A stretch of DNA of 64,000 nucleotides from assembly GCF_018998565.1 (NCBI RefSeq), contig NZ_JAHNZO010000001.1, positions 1 to 64,000 of the forward strand. Direction: 5' to 3'. Positions 52,296 to 61,731 of the stretch are shown here, piece after piece; the stretch's first letter is position 1; each line of letters starts with the position of its first letter. A program made the position numbers and the translations under genes. Source of the stretch: Paenibacillus oleatilyticus. Lineage in GTDB: Bacteria; Bacillota; Bacilli; Paenibacillales; NBRC-103111. The notes beneath the pieces were generated by a model. That model was not told where the DNA came from, ran no database searches, and saw only the letters and a list, made by a program, of their open reading frames with translations.

Positions 52296-52315
52296 TATGT
52301 GGTACCGGTTACACA
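52296..52315. promoter_or_regulatory. RbsR/CcpA-type operator 2
   Basis: TATGTGGTACCGGTTACACA, 89 bp from operator 1, immediately upstream of the -35. Two sites on either side of a promoter allow looping repression. Confidence 0.8.
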
Positions 52316-52408
52316 TACAATATAGCACTCCGCTGGAAAGGAATCAACCTCTTTTTTGTGACAGATTGCGGAACGGCCTGCCAAGCTTCTCTGCTGCAGC
52401 AAGGCAGC

Positions 52409-52446
52409 ATAAAGCGGCGCCCCGCTCTACGCGGAAACGCCGCTTA
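52409..52446 (-). terminator. Hairpin after the collagen-like gene
   Basis: AAGCGGCG (52412-52419) pairs with CGCCGCTT (52438-52445). It has only a short T tract on the minus strand, so terminator strength is uncertain. Confidence 0.45.
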
Positions 52447-52499
52447 CGCTCTTCCCTAACGGGTATCGATGGGGTCTGGCGCGATTCTTAGTCCGCCCG

Positions 52500-53033
52500 T
52501 CAGGTTAGCTTCTCGATATAAAGCGATGCGCTTACCACCGGCGTGCCGCCTCCGATGGTGCTTTGCAGGGTCAGAGCCCCCATATTGTCAATCCGATGCA
52601 GCGTCAGTACGCCGCCAGCCGTTAAGTTAGTAACGACCTGCCCCGTGTAAGGCTGGTTTCCTGCGTTGGTGCCATAGTTGCTGCACAGGACCAGGGTTGC
52701 CGGAGCCGGACCCGCACCGTCCGGATCGAAGAATAATCCGAACGCGTTATTGCCCGGTGTCGGGAACACTTCCCAGTTGATGTGATAAATGCCGGTTTCG
52801 AGAATGTTAATTGTGGAGGTCGGGGTAAAACTGATCGCCGTGCCATTGACGAGAGAACTATTGAACGAGACGACCCCGCCTTGCCCACCCGGGGTTAACG
52901 CTGCAGCAATGGTTTGGTCTACCGTACTGCACAGAAAAGCAAATGAGGTGATCCTTGCCGGACCTTGCGGTCCTTGTGGTCCTTGTGGACCCTGCGGTCC
53001 TGGAGGGCCTGGAGGGCCCGGTATTCTACCCAT
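52500..53033 (-). CDS. Collagen-like exosporium protein, BclA type
   Basis: A 177-residue protein. Residues 5-25 are Gly-Pro-x triplets (GPPGPPGPQGPQ type), a short collagen stem; residues ~35-177 form a beta jelly-roll with ETGIYHINWEVFPTPGNNAFGLF, like the C-terminal domain of BclA/exosporium proteins. There is no signal peptide, as expected for spore-surface proteins made in the mother cell. SD AAGGAGAG lies 9 nt before the ATG. The stem is much shorter than in B. anthracis BclA. Confidence 0.8.
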   Translation of the reverse strand: MGRIPGPPGPPGPQGPQGPQGPQGPARITSFAFLCSTVDQTIAAALTPGGQGGVVSFNSSLVNGTAISFTPTSTINILETGIYHINWEVFPTPGNNAFGLFFDPDGAGPAPATLVLCSNYGTNAGNQPYTGQVVTNLTAGGVLTLHRIDNMGALTLQSTIGGGTPVVSASLYIEKLT

Positions 53034-53241
53034 ACGTATTCACTCTCCTTTTTGATTTCACAAACAATGTACTCATTACGACCGCCTTTAGACAGGGTGG
53101 ATGCCCATATATTCCTAACTTTTTTTCTGCAGTCTCATGTAGACGCCTGTTTTCTATCCAATTGTATTGTTGTCCATGCATTTTCAATGCGGCTACATAC
53201 CTTGTTTACAACTCACTTTATAGCGATAAAGGAGAGCGCAT

Positions 53242-54282
53242 ATGAAGAAGAAAAGCCGTACTGTCATAACCTTCGGTATCATGGTCGCGAACCCCAGGCA
53301 GAGAATGTATGTTCTAAAAAAATATCTTGCCCGCAAAACTGCTGATATGAGACTATTCTGTTTCACGCCGTCCGAGATTGATTGGAAACGGAAAAGCATC
53401 CTCGGCCTTCATCATTCGAACTGGAAGTGGGTACAGCACCGGTTTCCTTTCCCTGAAGTGGTATATAACCGCTGCTACACGACGAAAAAGACGACCATTC
53501 AAAGGCTCGAGGCCGTCATCGGGAGCAACAAATGCTTCAATCAGCAAAATCGATTCGACAAATACGAGATCTATAAGCTATTAAGCCAACCGCTCGCTCC
53601 GTATTTGCCCGAAACCGTTCTTTATGACCGGGAGACCGCGGCACAGCTGCTGGGAACTCATAAAGTACTGTATGTGAAGCCTTGCTGCGGATATCAGGGG
53701 AAAGGGGTGTACCGTGTCGAGGCGAAGGAATCGGGAGAGATTCATATGAGCCAGCATTATTTTTTGCCACAATTGATCGCTGCAGACGTCCCGCACTACC
53801 AAACGAAGCTGGACGAACTTCTTGGGTCCGCCCGTTACCTGATCCAACAAGGGATCGATTTGCAGCAATGGAATGAACAAGTATTCGATATCCGGGCGCT
53901 TGTTCAAAAAGACGAGTCGGGCGTATGGTCGGTCACGAACGTCGTCAGCCGGATCGCTAACAAAGGCTGCTTTAATACGAGCATCTGCGCTCAAATTTGT
54001 TTGTCCGAAGAAGTGCTTCGCCATTTGTACCCGCAGGAGAAGGTCGACGCCTTCCTTCAATCGATACGCGACATCAGTCTGAGAGCCGCGGAAACCGTAG
54101 AGTCGGGTACTGGCCTGCATCTGGGCGAGCTTAGCGTCGATTTTGCGTTGGACAACGACGATCGGCTGTGGATCATCGAGGTGAACGGAAAGCCGCAAAA
54201 AGAGATCTATGACCAGTTCTCCGGCCAAGACGCGGTTTATAAGCGTCCGCTGGAATATGCATCCTATTTGCATACCCATTAA
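53242..54282 (+). CDS. YheC/YheD-like ATP-grasp protein
   Basis: A 346-residue protein of the YheC/YheD group, ATP-grasp-fold proteins associated with the endospore coat. Seen: NQQNRFDKYEIYKLL, LYVKPCCGYQGKGVYRVE (ATP-grasp loop), FDIRALVQKD and LSVDFALDNDDRLWIIEVNGKP, the usual metal-binding EVNGKP end. AAAGGAGAG lies before ATG 53242. Divergent from the collagen-like gene, with a 208-bp gap that must hold both promoters. Confidence 0.85.
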   Translation: MKKKSRTVITFGIMVANPRQRMYVLKKYLARKTADMRLFCFTPSEIDWKRKSILGLHHSNWKWVQHRFPFPEVVYNRCYTTKKTTIQRLEAVIGSNKCFNQQNRFDKYEIYKLLSQPLAPYLPETVLYDRETAAQLLGTHKVLYVKPCCGYQGKGVYRVEAKESGEIHMSQHYFLPQLIAADVPHYQTKLDELLGSARYLIQQGIDLQQWNEQVFDIRALVQKDESGVWSVTNVVSRIANKGCFNTSICAQICLSEEVLRHLYPQEKVDAFLQSIRDISLRAAETVESGTGLHLGELSVDFALDNDDRLWIIEVNGKPQKEIYDQFSGQDAVYKRPLEYASYLHTH

Positions 54283-54376
54283 CCATTGCATTGGTCCAGT
54301 ATATGGGTAAAAGCTTGGCAAGGTTATACGCCTGTTCTTTTCTGTGCGATAAAAATTTTTCCGGCTACACCGGCAG

Positions 54377-54407
54377 CCTGTCATCCATCGATGGCAGGTT
54401 TTCGTTT
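54377..54407 (+). terminator. Terminator after the ATP-grasp gene
   Basis: CCTGTCATC, 4-base loop, GATGGCAGG, then TTTTCGTTT. The rest of the gap 54283-54541 holds no gene. Confidence 0.7.
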
Positions 54408-54541
54408 GTGCGAAAATCAGGGCCACGTCAAAATTATTCCGACTGGGACATCCGTCGTGCCGATGAAGAGGCCTATCCCATATGTTAGTACATACCAATA
54501 CATGAACCTGACTAACTTTGTCCTCAAGGAGAGATCGCGGA

Positions 54542-55708
54542 ATGAAAATTTTGATATGGAGCTACATGTTTTCCATCGGAGGCGGGGGCAGGCTGCTGAC
54601 GAATTTGGCGACGGCGCTCGCCCGGCAGCCTGGCGTGCAGTACGTCCGGGTCGTTTTGTCGGCTCAGACCGGTTTTAAAGACAGAGTCAACACGCAGCAG
54701 CATCCCAAAATTGACATTGTATACTGCGAAGAGGACATTCGGAACACCCCGAATCATCCGTACATTGCCGATTGCGACGTCGTGTACGTATTTTGGCCGC
54801 ACGGTCCGGCATTCGTCGACTTTCACAAGCCGACCGTCATTACGTTTCACGATGCCACCATCTTCGATTACGTCCCGCCGTTCACGCCGGGATCGGTTGT
54901 TCGCGAGCATTGGGAGAAAGCCAAGGTCTGGCTGGAAAGAAGTACACATGTCGTCGTTTCTTCCGAACATGTGAAGTCGCGACTCGTCGCACATTTCGGT
55001 CCGGCATGCCAACCGACCTTCCTGATTCCGCATGCGATTTCGCCGTCCAAAGTTTTCGAGAATCCGGCGCTGGACTCCGCACTCGCTCAGAGCTACCCGT
55101 TTCCCTACTTCATTTATCCGGCCAATACGTCGCCGCACAAAAACCATTACAATCTGCTGCTCGCTTACTCGCGTTTCTCCCGCCGCAGCCAGCACCCGCT
55201 GCTTCTGATCGGCTACAATACGGAGATGCTAAGGAGCGTTCCGCCCTACTGGCCGGAGTTGGCTTCGATTCCGACCCTGGTCTCGCTAATCAAACGATTG
55301 GGGCTCCAAATCGATAAAGATGTCTTCCCGCTCGGGCTGGTGCTGGACCAGTTGGTCGCTCCGTTAATCAGGAACGCCTACGCCCTGATTATGCCGAGTC
55401 TTGCCGAGGGAGGAGGCAGCTATCCGGTGGAGGAGGCGCTCAGCATGGGAACACCGGTCTTATGCTCGGACATCCCGGTCATGCGTGAGCATCTGGCGCG
55501 ACGGAGCGCGGAGGTCGCCTGGTTTAACCCCGAATCGCCGGACGATATGACCCGCGCGATGGAGAGCTTGGCCGACAACTACGCGCGCTACAAGCAATCC
55601 GCTGTCCTGGGCATGAACGACCCGACGATCTCCTGGGACGATATTGCCAATCATTACATCGCCGTATTTCAATCTGCCCATTTCCTTTATCGCGGGTATT
55701 ACTTGTAA
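54542..55708 (+). CDS. Glycosyltransferase, family 4 (GT-B)
   Basis: About 388 residues from ATG 54542 (GGAGAG 8 nt upstream). N-terminal MKILIWSYMFSIGGGGRLL donor-fold start; C-terminal domain with PSLAEGGGSYPVEEALSMG, the E-x7-E motif of GT4 retaining enzymes. Starts a tightly spaced set of six sugar genes. Donor is unknown; GDP-mannose or a derivative is likely from the neighbours. Confidence 0.87.
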   Translation: MKILIWSYMFSIGGGGRLLTNLATALARQPGVQYVRVVLSAQTGFKDRVNTQQHPKIDIVYCEEDIRNTPNHPYIADCDVVYVFWPHGPAFVDFHKPTVITFHDATIFDYVPPFTPGSVVREHWEKAKVWLERSTHVVVSSEHVKSRLVAHFGPACQPTFLIPHAISPSKVFENPALDSALAQSYPFPYFIYPANTSPHKNHYNLLLAYSRFSRRSQHPLLLIGYNTEMLRSVPPYWPELASIPTLVSLIKRLGLQIDKDVFPLGLVLDQLVAPLIRNAYALIMPSLAEGGGSYPVEEALSMGTPVLCSDIPVMREHLARRSAEVAWFNPESPDDMTRAMESLADNYARYKQSAVLGMNDPTISWDDIANHYIAVFQSAHFLYRGYYL

Positions 55709-55811
55709 TTTGTACGATTATACGGGGGACAGTCGACGTTCCGATGAACCGGCCCGCCCCAATATATTAAACGGAGGCGGAATGATCAACTGCATAAGGA
55801 GGATGAGACCG

Positions 55812-56834
55812 ATGAAAATCATGATCATGGCCGGCGGGCAAGGGACGAGATTTTGGCCGCGCAGCGTCAAATCGAAGCCGAAGCAATTCCTCTCCCTAAC
55901 CTCCGAACAAACCATGCTGCAGCAAACGTACCGCAGATTTCTCCAGTATGTGCCGGGCACGTCCATCTATGTTGTGACGACCAAGCAATACAGCGGGCTT
56001 GTTCACGAGCAGCTTCCCGAGCTGAAGCAGGAACACCTCATTATGGAGCCTGAGCCGAAGGATACGGCTCCTTGCGTCGCTTTGTCGGCGCTGCACTTTT
56101 TGCAAAAAGGGGAAGACGACGTTCTGGTAACGACCCCGTCCGACCAATACATCCCGGAAGGAAACAGCTTGTGGGAGGCGCTGAAGCAAGCGGAGATCGT
56201 CGCCAGATCAGGCCCTTCGATCGTTACCTTGGGGATCGTGCCGACCCGGCCTGAAACCGGATACGGCTATATCGTGACGGAAGAGCCGACGGCAGAGGGG
56301 CAGGCGGTTGCTGCAAAAGCCTTTATCGAGAAGCCCCCCCTGGAGCGGGCCAAGCAATTGATAGAGCAAAAGAACGTGTACTGGAATAGCGGCATTTTCA
56401 TCTGGAAGCCATCGACCATCGCCCACTACATGAGCCGCAGTCAAAAGGACATGTGGACGTTGCTCGAAGGATGCGGCGGGCAGTGGGAAGACGTCTATTC
56501 GCGCTTGCCCAAAATATCCGTCGATTACGCCATCTTGGAGAAAGCTTCGTCAATCTATACGATCCCCGTTCATTTCGAATGGGACGATATCGGCTCCTGG
56601 ACCTCGCTGGAACGCGTGCATCAACCGGATGACCAAGGAAACATCGTGATGGGAGACGCCTCCCCTCTCTATACGAGCAACAGCATCGTCTATACGGAGA
56701 ACCTCAAGACCGTTGTCATCGGAGTCAAAGATTTAATCATCGTCTCGACCCCCGACGGCCTGCTCGTATGCGACAAAGCCCACGAGCAGCATATCCGGGA
56801 CGCGCAGAAATTTATGGACGTTAAAGGAGGATAA
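55812..56834 (+). CDS. manC: Mannose-1-phosphate guanylyltransferase
   Basis: About 340 residues from ATG 55812 (AGGAGG 9 nt upstream; longer frames overlap the previous gene). Nucleotidyltransferase motif MAGGQGTRFWPRS at the start, then TPSDQYI and FIEKPPLERA, NSGIFIWK. Makes GDP-mannose. No C-terminal isomerase domain, so it is the single-domain form. Confidence 0.93.
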   Translation: MKIMIMAGGQGTRFWPRSVKSKPKQFLSLTSEQTMLQQTYRRFLQYVPGTSIYVVTTKQYSGLVHEQLPELKQEHLIMEPEPKDTAPCVALSALHFLQKGEDDVLVTTPSDQYIPEGNSLWEALKQAEIVARSGPSIVTLGIVPTRPETGYGYIVTEEPTAEGQAVAAKAFIEKPPLERAKQLIEQKNVYWNSGIFIWKPSTIAHYMSRSQKDMWTLLEGCGGQWEDVYSRLPKISVDYAILEKASSIYTIPVHFEWDDIGSWTSLERVHQPDDQGNIVMGDASPLYTSNSIVYTENLKTVVIGVKDLIIVSTPDGLLVCDKAHEQHIRDAQKFMDVKGG

Positions 56835-56841
56835 CGAACTT

Positions 56842-57795
56842 ATGAAGGTGCTTATTACCGGGATTTCAGGCTTTGTCGGAAGCCATCTGGCGGAGTATCT
56901 GCTGCGGGAGCATGAAGTCGTAGGGACGATCCGCCAGCGAAGCCGACTGGATCATATCAAGCATTTAAAGGATCTTCAATTGGTCGAATTGGTCGAGTGC
57001 GAGCTGCGCGATCCTTTTTCCGTCGAGGCCCTGATCGCCAGTGTGAAGCCCGACCGGATCTTTCACCTGGCCGCCCAAAGCTTCGTCCCGACCTCCTGGA
57101 ACTCTCCGGTGGACACGATCTACAATAACGCCGCCAGCCAAATCAACATTATGGAAGCCGTCCGGCGAATCAAGCCCGACTGCAAAATCCAAATCGCCTG
57201 CTCCAGCGAGGAATACGGCCACGTCGAAGCCTACGAGGTGCCTATCAAGGAAACGAACCCGCTTCGGCCGCTCAGCCCGTATGCCGTCAGCAAAGTGACG
57301 CAGGAGTTTTTGGGCTATCAATATTACAAAAGCTACGGTCTGAATATCGTCATGACCCGGACCTTCAATCACACGGGACCGCGCCGGGGAGAAAACTTCG
57401 TCACTTCGAACTTCTCCAAGCAAATCGCCGATATCGAAAAAGGCAAACAGCCCCCAGTGCTTTATGTCGGCAATCTGCAAGCCAAGCGGGACTTTACGGA
57501 CGTCCGGGATGTCGTACGGGCGTACTGGCTGGCGCTGGAGAAAGGCGTGCCCGGGGAAACGTACAACATCGCTTCCGGCTCCTGCATTACGATCGAAGAA
57601 ATGCTTCAGAAGCTGCTTGCGTTCAGCAAGGTAAAAATCGAGGTCAAGGTCGATCCAGCCCGTCTGCGTCCGTCAGATGTGGAAATATTGCTGGGGGATT
57701 ATCGGAAATTCCATGAGACGACGGGGTGGAAACCAGAAATTCCATTGGACCGTACGCTCAATGATCTTCTGAATTATTGGCGCTCCTTCCCTTAA
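56842..57795 (+). CDS. GDP-mannose 4,6-dehydratase/reductase-like SDR
   Basis: A 317-residue extended SDR: GISGFVGSHLAEYL (NAD(P) loop), FHLAAQSFVPTSWNSP, SSEEYGHVE and the catalytic YAVSK (Y-x3-K), then TFNHTGPRRGENFVTSNF. The pattern is that of the GMD/RMD group, turning GDP-mannose to GDP-6-deoxy sugars. Which of the two reactions it carries out is not certain. Starts 7 bp after manC. Confidence 0.85.
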   Translation: MKVLITGISGFVGSHLAEYLLREHEVVGTIRQRSRLDHIKHLKDLQLVELVECELRDPFSVEALIASVKPDRIFHLAAQSFVPTSWNSPVDTIYNNAASQINIMEAVRRIKPDCKIQIACSSEEYGHVEAYEVPIKETNPLRPLSPYAVSKVTQEFLGYQYYKSYGLNIVMTRTFNHTGPRRGENFVTSNFSKQIADIEKGKQPPVLYVGNLQAKRDFTDVRDVVRAYWLALEKGVPGETYNIASGSCITIEEMLQKLLAFSKVKIEVKVDPARLRPSDVEILLGDYRKFHETTGWKPEIPLDRTLNDLLNYWRSFP

Positions 57796-57836
57796 GGGGC
57801 AGACAACAGATCCATTCCAGTCTGGAGATGACCGCC

Positions 57837-59180
57837 ATGCGAAAGAAGAAAACCCGACGCGCTTCGGGCCCTCGGGGCTACAAGCGGGCTGCATCCAAAG
57901 CCTCCAGGAGACCGAAGCGCAAAAAGGCGCCGCTATCTGCCGGAAAACGGGGCCGGAGAAGGCGTTCAGGTCTTCGTCAGCATCGAAAAGTCGCGAGCCG
58001 CAAGCGAAAAAAGAGTACTCGCCGGCCCAAGGGGGCCAAGGCCGTTCACCCTTCTCCGTCCGCTGCAGCCCCTCCCCCCGCCGGGGTGAATTTGGTCGGC
58101 TTAATCCGCGCGGAGACCGGCATCGGCGAATCCGGCCGATTAGCTGCCCGGGCGCTGCAGACGACGAGGATTCCGTTCGGGATATTGAACTGCCCCGTAT
58201 ACGGAGACTACCGCAACGAAGATATGACGTGGGCGCATAAAGAAACGCAGGGGCCCGCCTATAACGTGAACATTTTCCACGTCAACGGGAACACGCTGAA
58301 GCATGTCGTCGACCACTTTGGCGCTTCCCTTCTGCACGGACGCTACAATATCGGCTTCTGGCACTGGGAGCTTCCGGAGCTTCCCGATTTTTACGCCGAA
58401 GGCTTCCAGTTCCTGCAGGAGGTGTGGGCGCCGTCGGTCTATGTGGCGGCCAATATTGCCAAAAGGTCCCCGATTCCCGTCATCCATATCCCGCACGGCA
58501 TCGAAGTAGCTCACGATGCGGCGATGAACCGGGCCTACTTCGGCTTGCCGGACAACCGGTTTTTGTTCTGCTCCATGTACGACACGCAGAGCTTTCAGGA
58601 GCGGAAAAATCCGCTTGCCGTCATTGAGGCGTTCAAGGCGGCTTTCGACAGGGACGATCCGTCCGTCGGTCTCGTCGTCAAAGTGAACAATGCGAGAGTG
58701 AAGCCGGACGATATGTCCCTGCTGCATCGCGTGGCTGACAGCTTCCCTCAAATTATCATTATGGACCGCACGCTTGCGCGTCATGAAGTGAACGCCTTGA
58801 TCGCTTGCACCGACAGCTTCGTCTCGCTGCACCGCGCCGAAGGCTTCGGCCTCGGCTTGGCGGAAGCCATGTATCTGGGCAAGCCGGTGATCGGCACGCA
58901 CTGGTCGGGGAATACGGATTTCATGACTTCGGAAAATTCGTGTACGGTCGGGTACAAGCTTGTACAAGTAGGAACAGACCACGGACCTTACGGCGCCCAT
59001 CAAGTATGGGCCGATCCCGAAATCGGCCAGGCGGCCGGACATATGCGCAATCTGGTCCGGCATCCCGATTGGCGGCGCCAGATCGCCGCCGCCGGACAGC
59101 AGACGATCCGCACCCGGTATTCGCCCTCTGCCGTCGGCCGCTTGATCGAGCAGCGCCTGGCCCATCTCGGCTTGTTATAG
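57837..59180 (+). CDS. Glycosyltransferase with long basic N-terminal tail
   Basis: About 447 residues from ATG 57837 (GGAG 9 nt upstream). The first ~75 residues are almost only Arg, Lys, Ser, Ala and Gly (RRPKRKK, KRGRRRR, RKRKK), a disordered basic tail not usual in glycosyltransferases. The rest is a GT4-type enzyme: GVNLVGLIRAETGIGESGR, HIPHGIE, and SLHRAEGFGLGLAEAMYLG (E-x7-E). The tail could bind a polyanion, e.g. spore coat or nucleic acid, or be phosphorylated like CotG. Confidence 0.85.
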   Translation: MRKKKTRRASGPRGYKRAASKASRRPKRKKAPLSAGKRGRRRRSGLRQHRKVASRKRKKSTRRPKGAKAVHPSPSAAAPPPAGVNLVGLIRAETGIGESGRLAARALQTTRIPFGILNCPVYGDYRNEDMTWAHKETQGPAYNVNIFHVNGNTLKHVVDHFGASLLHGRYNIGFWHWELPELPDFYAEGFQFLQEVWAPSVYVAANIAKRSPIPVIHIPHGIEVAHDAAMNRAYFGLPDNRFLFCSMYDTQSFQERKNPLAVIEAFKAAFDRDDPSVGLVVKVNNARVKPDDMSLLHRVADSFPQIIIMDRTLARHEVNALIACTDSFVSLHRAEGFGLGLAEAMYLGKPVIGTHWSGNTDFMTSENSCTVGYKLVQVGTDHGPYGAHQVWADPEIGQAAGHMRNLVRHPDWRRQIAAAGQQTIRTRYSPSAVGRLIEQRLAHLGLL

Positions 59181-59216
59181 AGGCAAGAAAATTAAATGGT
59201 AAAGGAGGTTTGTCGT

Positions 59217-60929
59217 ATGGACATAATCAACTTAAGATTGAGCAGCGCCCGCTTTACGAAAAAGCTGAAGCATGCGCCAACGCTCCGCTTTACGGACATT
59301 TTGCGCAATCTGCTGCTGCTGGAAGGCGAGGAGTTCATCTGGGAGCTGTATCGGCAGTTTTTTTTCCGGGATGCCGATCCGGAAGGCTTTCAATCGCATT
59401 TGAACGGGCTGAACGCCGGCGTGCCGAAAACCAACTTCCTGCTCTATTTCCTGCAAAGCGGCGAAGCCGAACGTCTGTACAGCTCGTCCCAATCACCGGC
59501 GAAATATCCCCGTACGACGTTCATCGGCATTTTTCACCGGATTAATCATGTGACCGATGTGGAATTCGTGCATTACTTATATCAAGACTTGCTGCTGCGC
59601 CAGCCCGATCTGCCGGGACTTCACAGCCATATTCACCATCTCTCACTCGGCTTGCCCCGGGTCCGGCTGCTTTGCAGCTTTATCGAATCCGGAGAGTTTC
59701 GGGAGAAAATACATGCGGTACCCACGTTAGCTGCGCCGCTGCTTCCCCATGCGCCATTCTTTAAGCATATCGGCATATTTCTCGGGTATCAGCCCAAGAT
59801 TCATCTGGACGGGGAAGGCATCGGGCGATTTGTCGTCCGACTGACGGAAGGCTTGCTGTTGAACGCTCCGGACGTTATGATCCACGTTACGACGACGGAG
59901 CATAATTTTGAGGAAGTGGAGAAATTGTTCCAAGCCTTCGCCTCGCTCTATCCGGACCGGCTGTTTATGCATCACTTTTCAAGCGTCCCTTGGTTGAACC
60001 AGCATCTCCCGGTTGATGTCTGGTGCGTGCCTTATGTAGGAATGGATATGGCCTTGCAGCTTGAGCGTCCGGTTGTTTTATGCATTCACGACCTCGTGTA
60101 CACGCATTTTCGGGAGCTGTACGTGCGCAAGCATCCGAAATTGGTTCAAGACTTGGACGCGAACGTTCATGCCATGGCGAACAAAGCGGTTAAAGTGGTC
60201 TTCAACTCGGCATACGTTCAAAATTATGACGGCCTCGGTTACTTGCAGCTCCCGCTTCATAAAACGCAGGTGATCCGATTGGCCGCCCCTGTGGAGGAAT
60301 ACCGCAATCTGGGATTGTTGGCCGAAGGAGCTTTTCGCAGCAAGCATCAATTGTACGGGGAGTACCTCGTGTTCCCTTCCATCATCCGGGCGCATAAAAA
60401 TCACGACCGGCTGCTGGAGGCTTTTCTGAATTACAGGCAGTCCCCCGAAGGCCGGGCTTCCAAGCTGAAGCTCGTTCTGACGGATCATTACCGCCACAGA
60501 CCGCTGGAACACGAAATCGCCAACGTGCTGGGACGGTGCTGGGATCATGAAGCTTTGAACAGCATCGTGTACTTAAGACTCCCGTCCGGCGATATGCCTT
60601 CGCTGTATAAATATGCAGCGGGAACGATCGTGCCTACGCTTTTCGAAGGGAGCTGTCCCTTCCCGATTCTCGAGTCGTTGACCGTCGATACGCCGGTAGC
60701 GATCAGCCGGATCGAGGTCGCCAGAGAAGTCATCAGCAATATGAACGCGTTCGTCACGTTCGATCCGTACTCGGTGCCTGAGATGACCGCCGCCATCGCA
60801 CAGCTGTACCACAACCGCCATTCCTTGGTCGCCCAAGAGAAAGCCGCCATCCGGGGAACGCTGCAGCGTACGTGGTCCGATGTGGCGCAGGAATATTACC
60901 GGCTATTTCAAAGCCTCATTCACCGTTGA
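59217..60929 (+). CDS. DUF4214 repeat-glycosyltransferase fusion
   Basis: About 570 residues from ATG 59217 (AAAGGAGG 8 nt upstream). Residues ~25-175 contain two DUF4214-like repeats (IWELYRQFFFRDADPEGF and FVHYLYQDLLLRQPDLPGL), followed by a GT4 domain with IFLGYQPKIHLDGEGIGRF and TLFEGSCPFPILESLTV (E-x7-E). DUF4214 is seen in secreted or glycan-related proteins; its fusion suggests substrate targeting. Same operon. Confidence 0.82.
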   Translation: MDIINLRLSSARFTKKLKHAPTLRFTDILRNLLLLEGEEFIWELYRQFFFRDADPEGFQSHLNGLNAGVPKTNFLLYFLQSGEAERLYSSSQSPAKYPRTTFIGIFHRINHVTDVEFVHYLYQDLLLRQPDLPGLHSHIHHLSLGLPRVRLLCSFIESGEFREKIHAVPTLAAPLLPHAPFFKHIGIFLGYQPKIHLDGEGIGRFVVRLTEGLLLNAPDVMIHVTTTEHNFEEVEKLFQAFASLYPDRLFMHHFSSVPWLNQHLPVDVWCVPYVGMDMALQLERPVVLCIHDLVYTHFRELYVRKHPKLVQDLDANVHAMANKAVKVVFNSAYVQNYDGLGYLQLPLHKTQVIRLAAPVEEYRNLGLLAEGAFRSKHQLYGEYLVFPSIIRAHKNHDRLLEAFLNYRQSPEGRASKLKLVLTDHYRHRPLEHEIANVLGRCWDHEALNSIVYLRLPSGDMPSLYKYAAGTIVPTLFEGSCPFPILESLTVDTPVAISRIEVAREVISNMNAFVTFDPYSVPEMTAAIAQLYHNRHSLVAQEKAAIRGTLQRTWSDVAQEYYRLFQSLIHR

Positions 60930-60965
60930 CCGGGATCGGCTGAATCGCGAGGAGGTGGATTCCGT

Positions 60966-61604
60966 ATGACGGGGGTACGCAAAGTGGTCGTTATCGGCTC
61001 AGGAGGGCATGCAAAAGTCGTCATCGATATTCTGAAGTCCGACCCTACGGTACGCCTGGCAGGCTGCACAACCAAAGCGCCGGGCACCGAAGTGTCGGGC
61101 ATACCTGTCCTTGGCGACGATTCCGTGCTGCCGCGACTGTACGAGGAAGGCATCCGGCACGCGTTTGTCGCCATCGGAGACAACCGGCTGCGCGAGAAGC
61201 TGTGCCGGGAGACGGCCGAGGCCGGCTTCGGGCTCGTCAATGCCATTAGCCCGCGCGCCTATATCGCCGAATCGGTGCAGCTCGGAAGCGGAATCGCCGT
61301 TATGGCCGGCGCCGTCATTCACGCTGAAGCGCATATCGGCGATTACGCCGTCATCAATACGAACGCGTCGGTTGATCACGAATGCCGGATCGGCACCGCA
61401 TGCCATATCGCGCCGGGCTCGGCCTTGTCCGGGAACGTGACGGTCGGAACGGGCACCTTGCTCGGCACGGGAACGAAGGTGATCGACGGCATCCGGATCG
61501 GTGCATGGTCCGTCGTCGGAGCCGGAGCTGCCGTTGTCCGTGACATTCCGGACGATTGTACGGCCGTCGGCGTTCCGGCGCGAATCATAGAACAAAGAAA
61601 CTAA
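60966..61604 (+). CDS. NeuD-like sugar O-acyltransferase
   Basis: A 212-residue protein: N-terminal PglD/NeuD domain (VVVIGSGGHAKVVIDIL) and a left-handed beta-helix of hexapeptide repeats (AYIAESVQLGSGIAVMAGAV...) with catalytic His region NTNASVDHECRIG. Acetylates an amino- or deoxy-sugar of the nucleotide-activated type. GGAGG lies upstream. Last gene of the sugar cluster. Confidence 0.9.
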   Translation: MTGVRKVVVIGSGGHAKVVIDILKSDPTVRLAGCTTKAPGTEVSGIPVLGDDSVLPRLYEEGIRHAFVAIGDNRLREKLCRETAEAGFGLVNAISPRAYIAESVQLGSGIAVMAGAVIHAEAHIGDYAVINTNASVDHECRIGTACHIAPGSALSGNVTVGTGTLLGTGTKVIDGIRIGAWSVVGAGAAVVRDIPDDCTAVGVPARIIEQRN

Positions 61605-61606
61605 GG

Positions 61607-61650
61607 CGAAGACGCTTCCTCCGCATCAGGCGAATGGAGGCGTCTTTGTT
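61607..61650 (+). terminator. Terminator of the sugar gene cluster
   Basis: AAGACGC..CCTCC paired with GGAG-GCGTCTT followed by TGTTGT, right after the NeuD-like gene stop. Confidence 0.7.
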
Positions 61651-61731
61651 GTCTGGAATTAGATATATTGTTGCTTGGATGATTATGAGCCTTTTAGGTT
61701 AAATTATGTCTCGTGACTAACTCGAAAGACG

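Noticed and set aside
52955..53020. Short tandem repeats as a CRISPR array
   Set aside because: They are 9-base Gly-Pro-Gln codon repeats of the collagen stem, without spacers.
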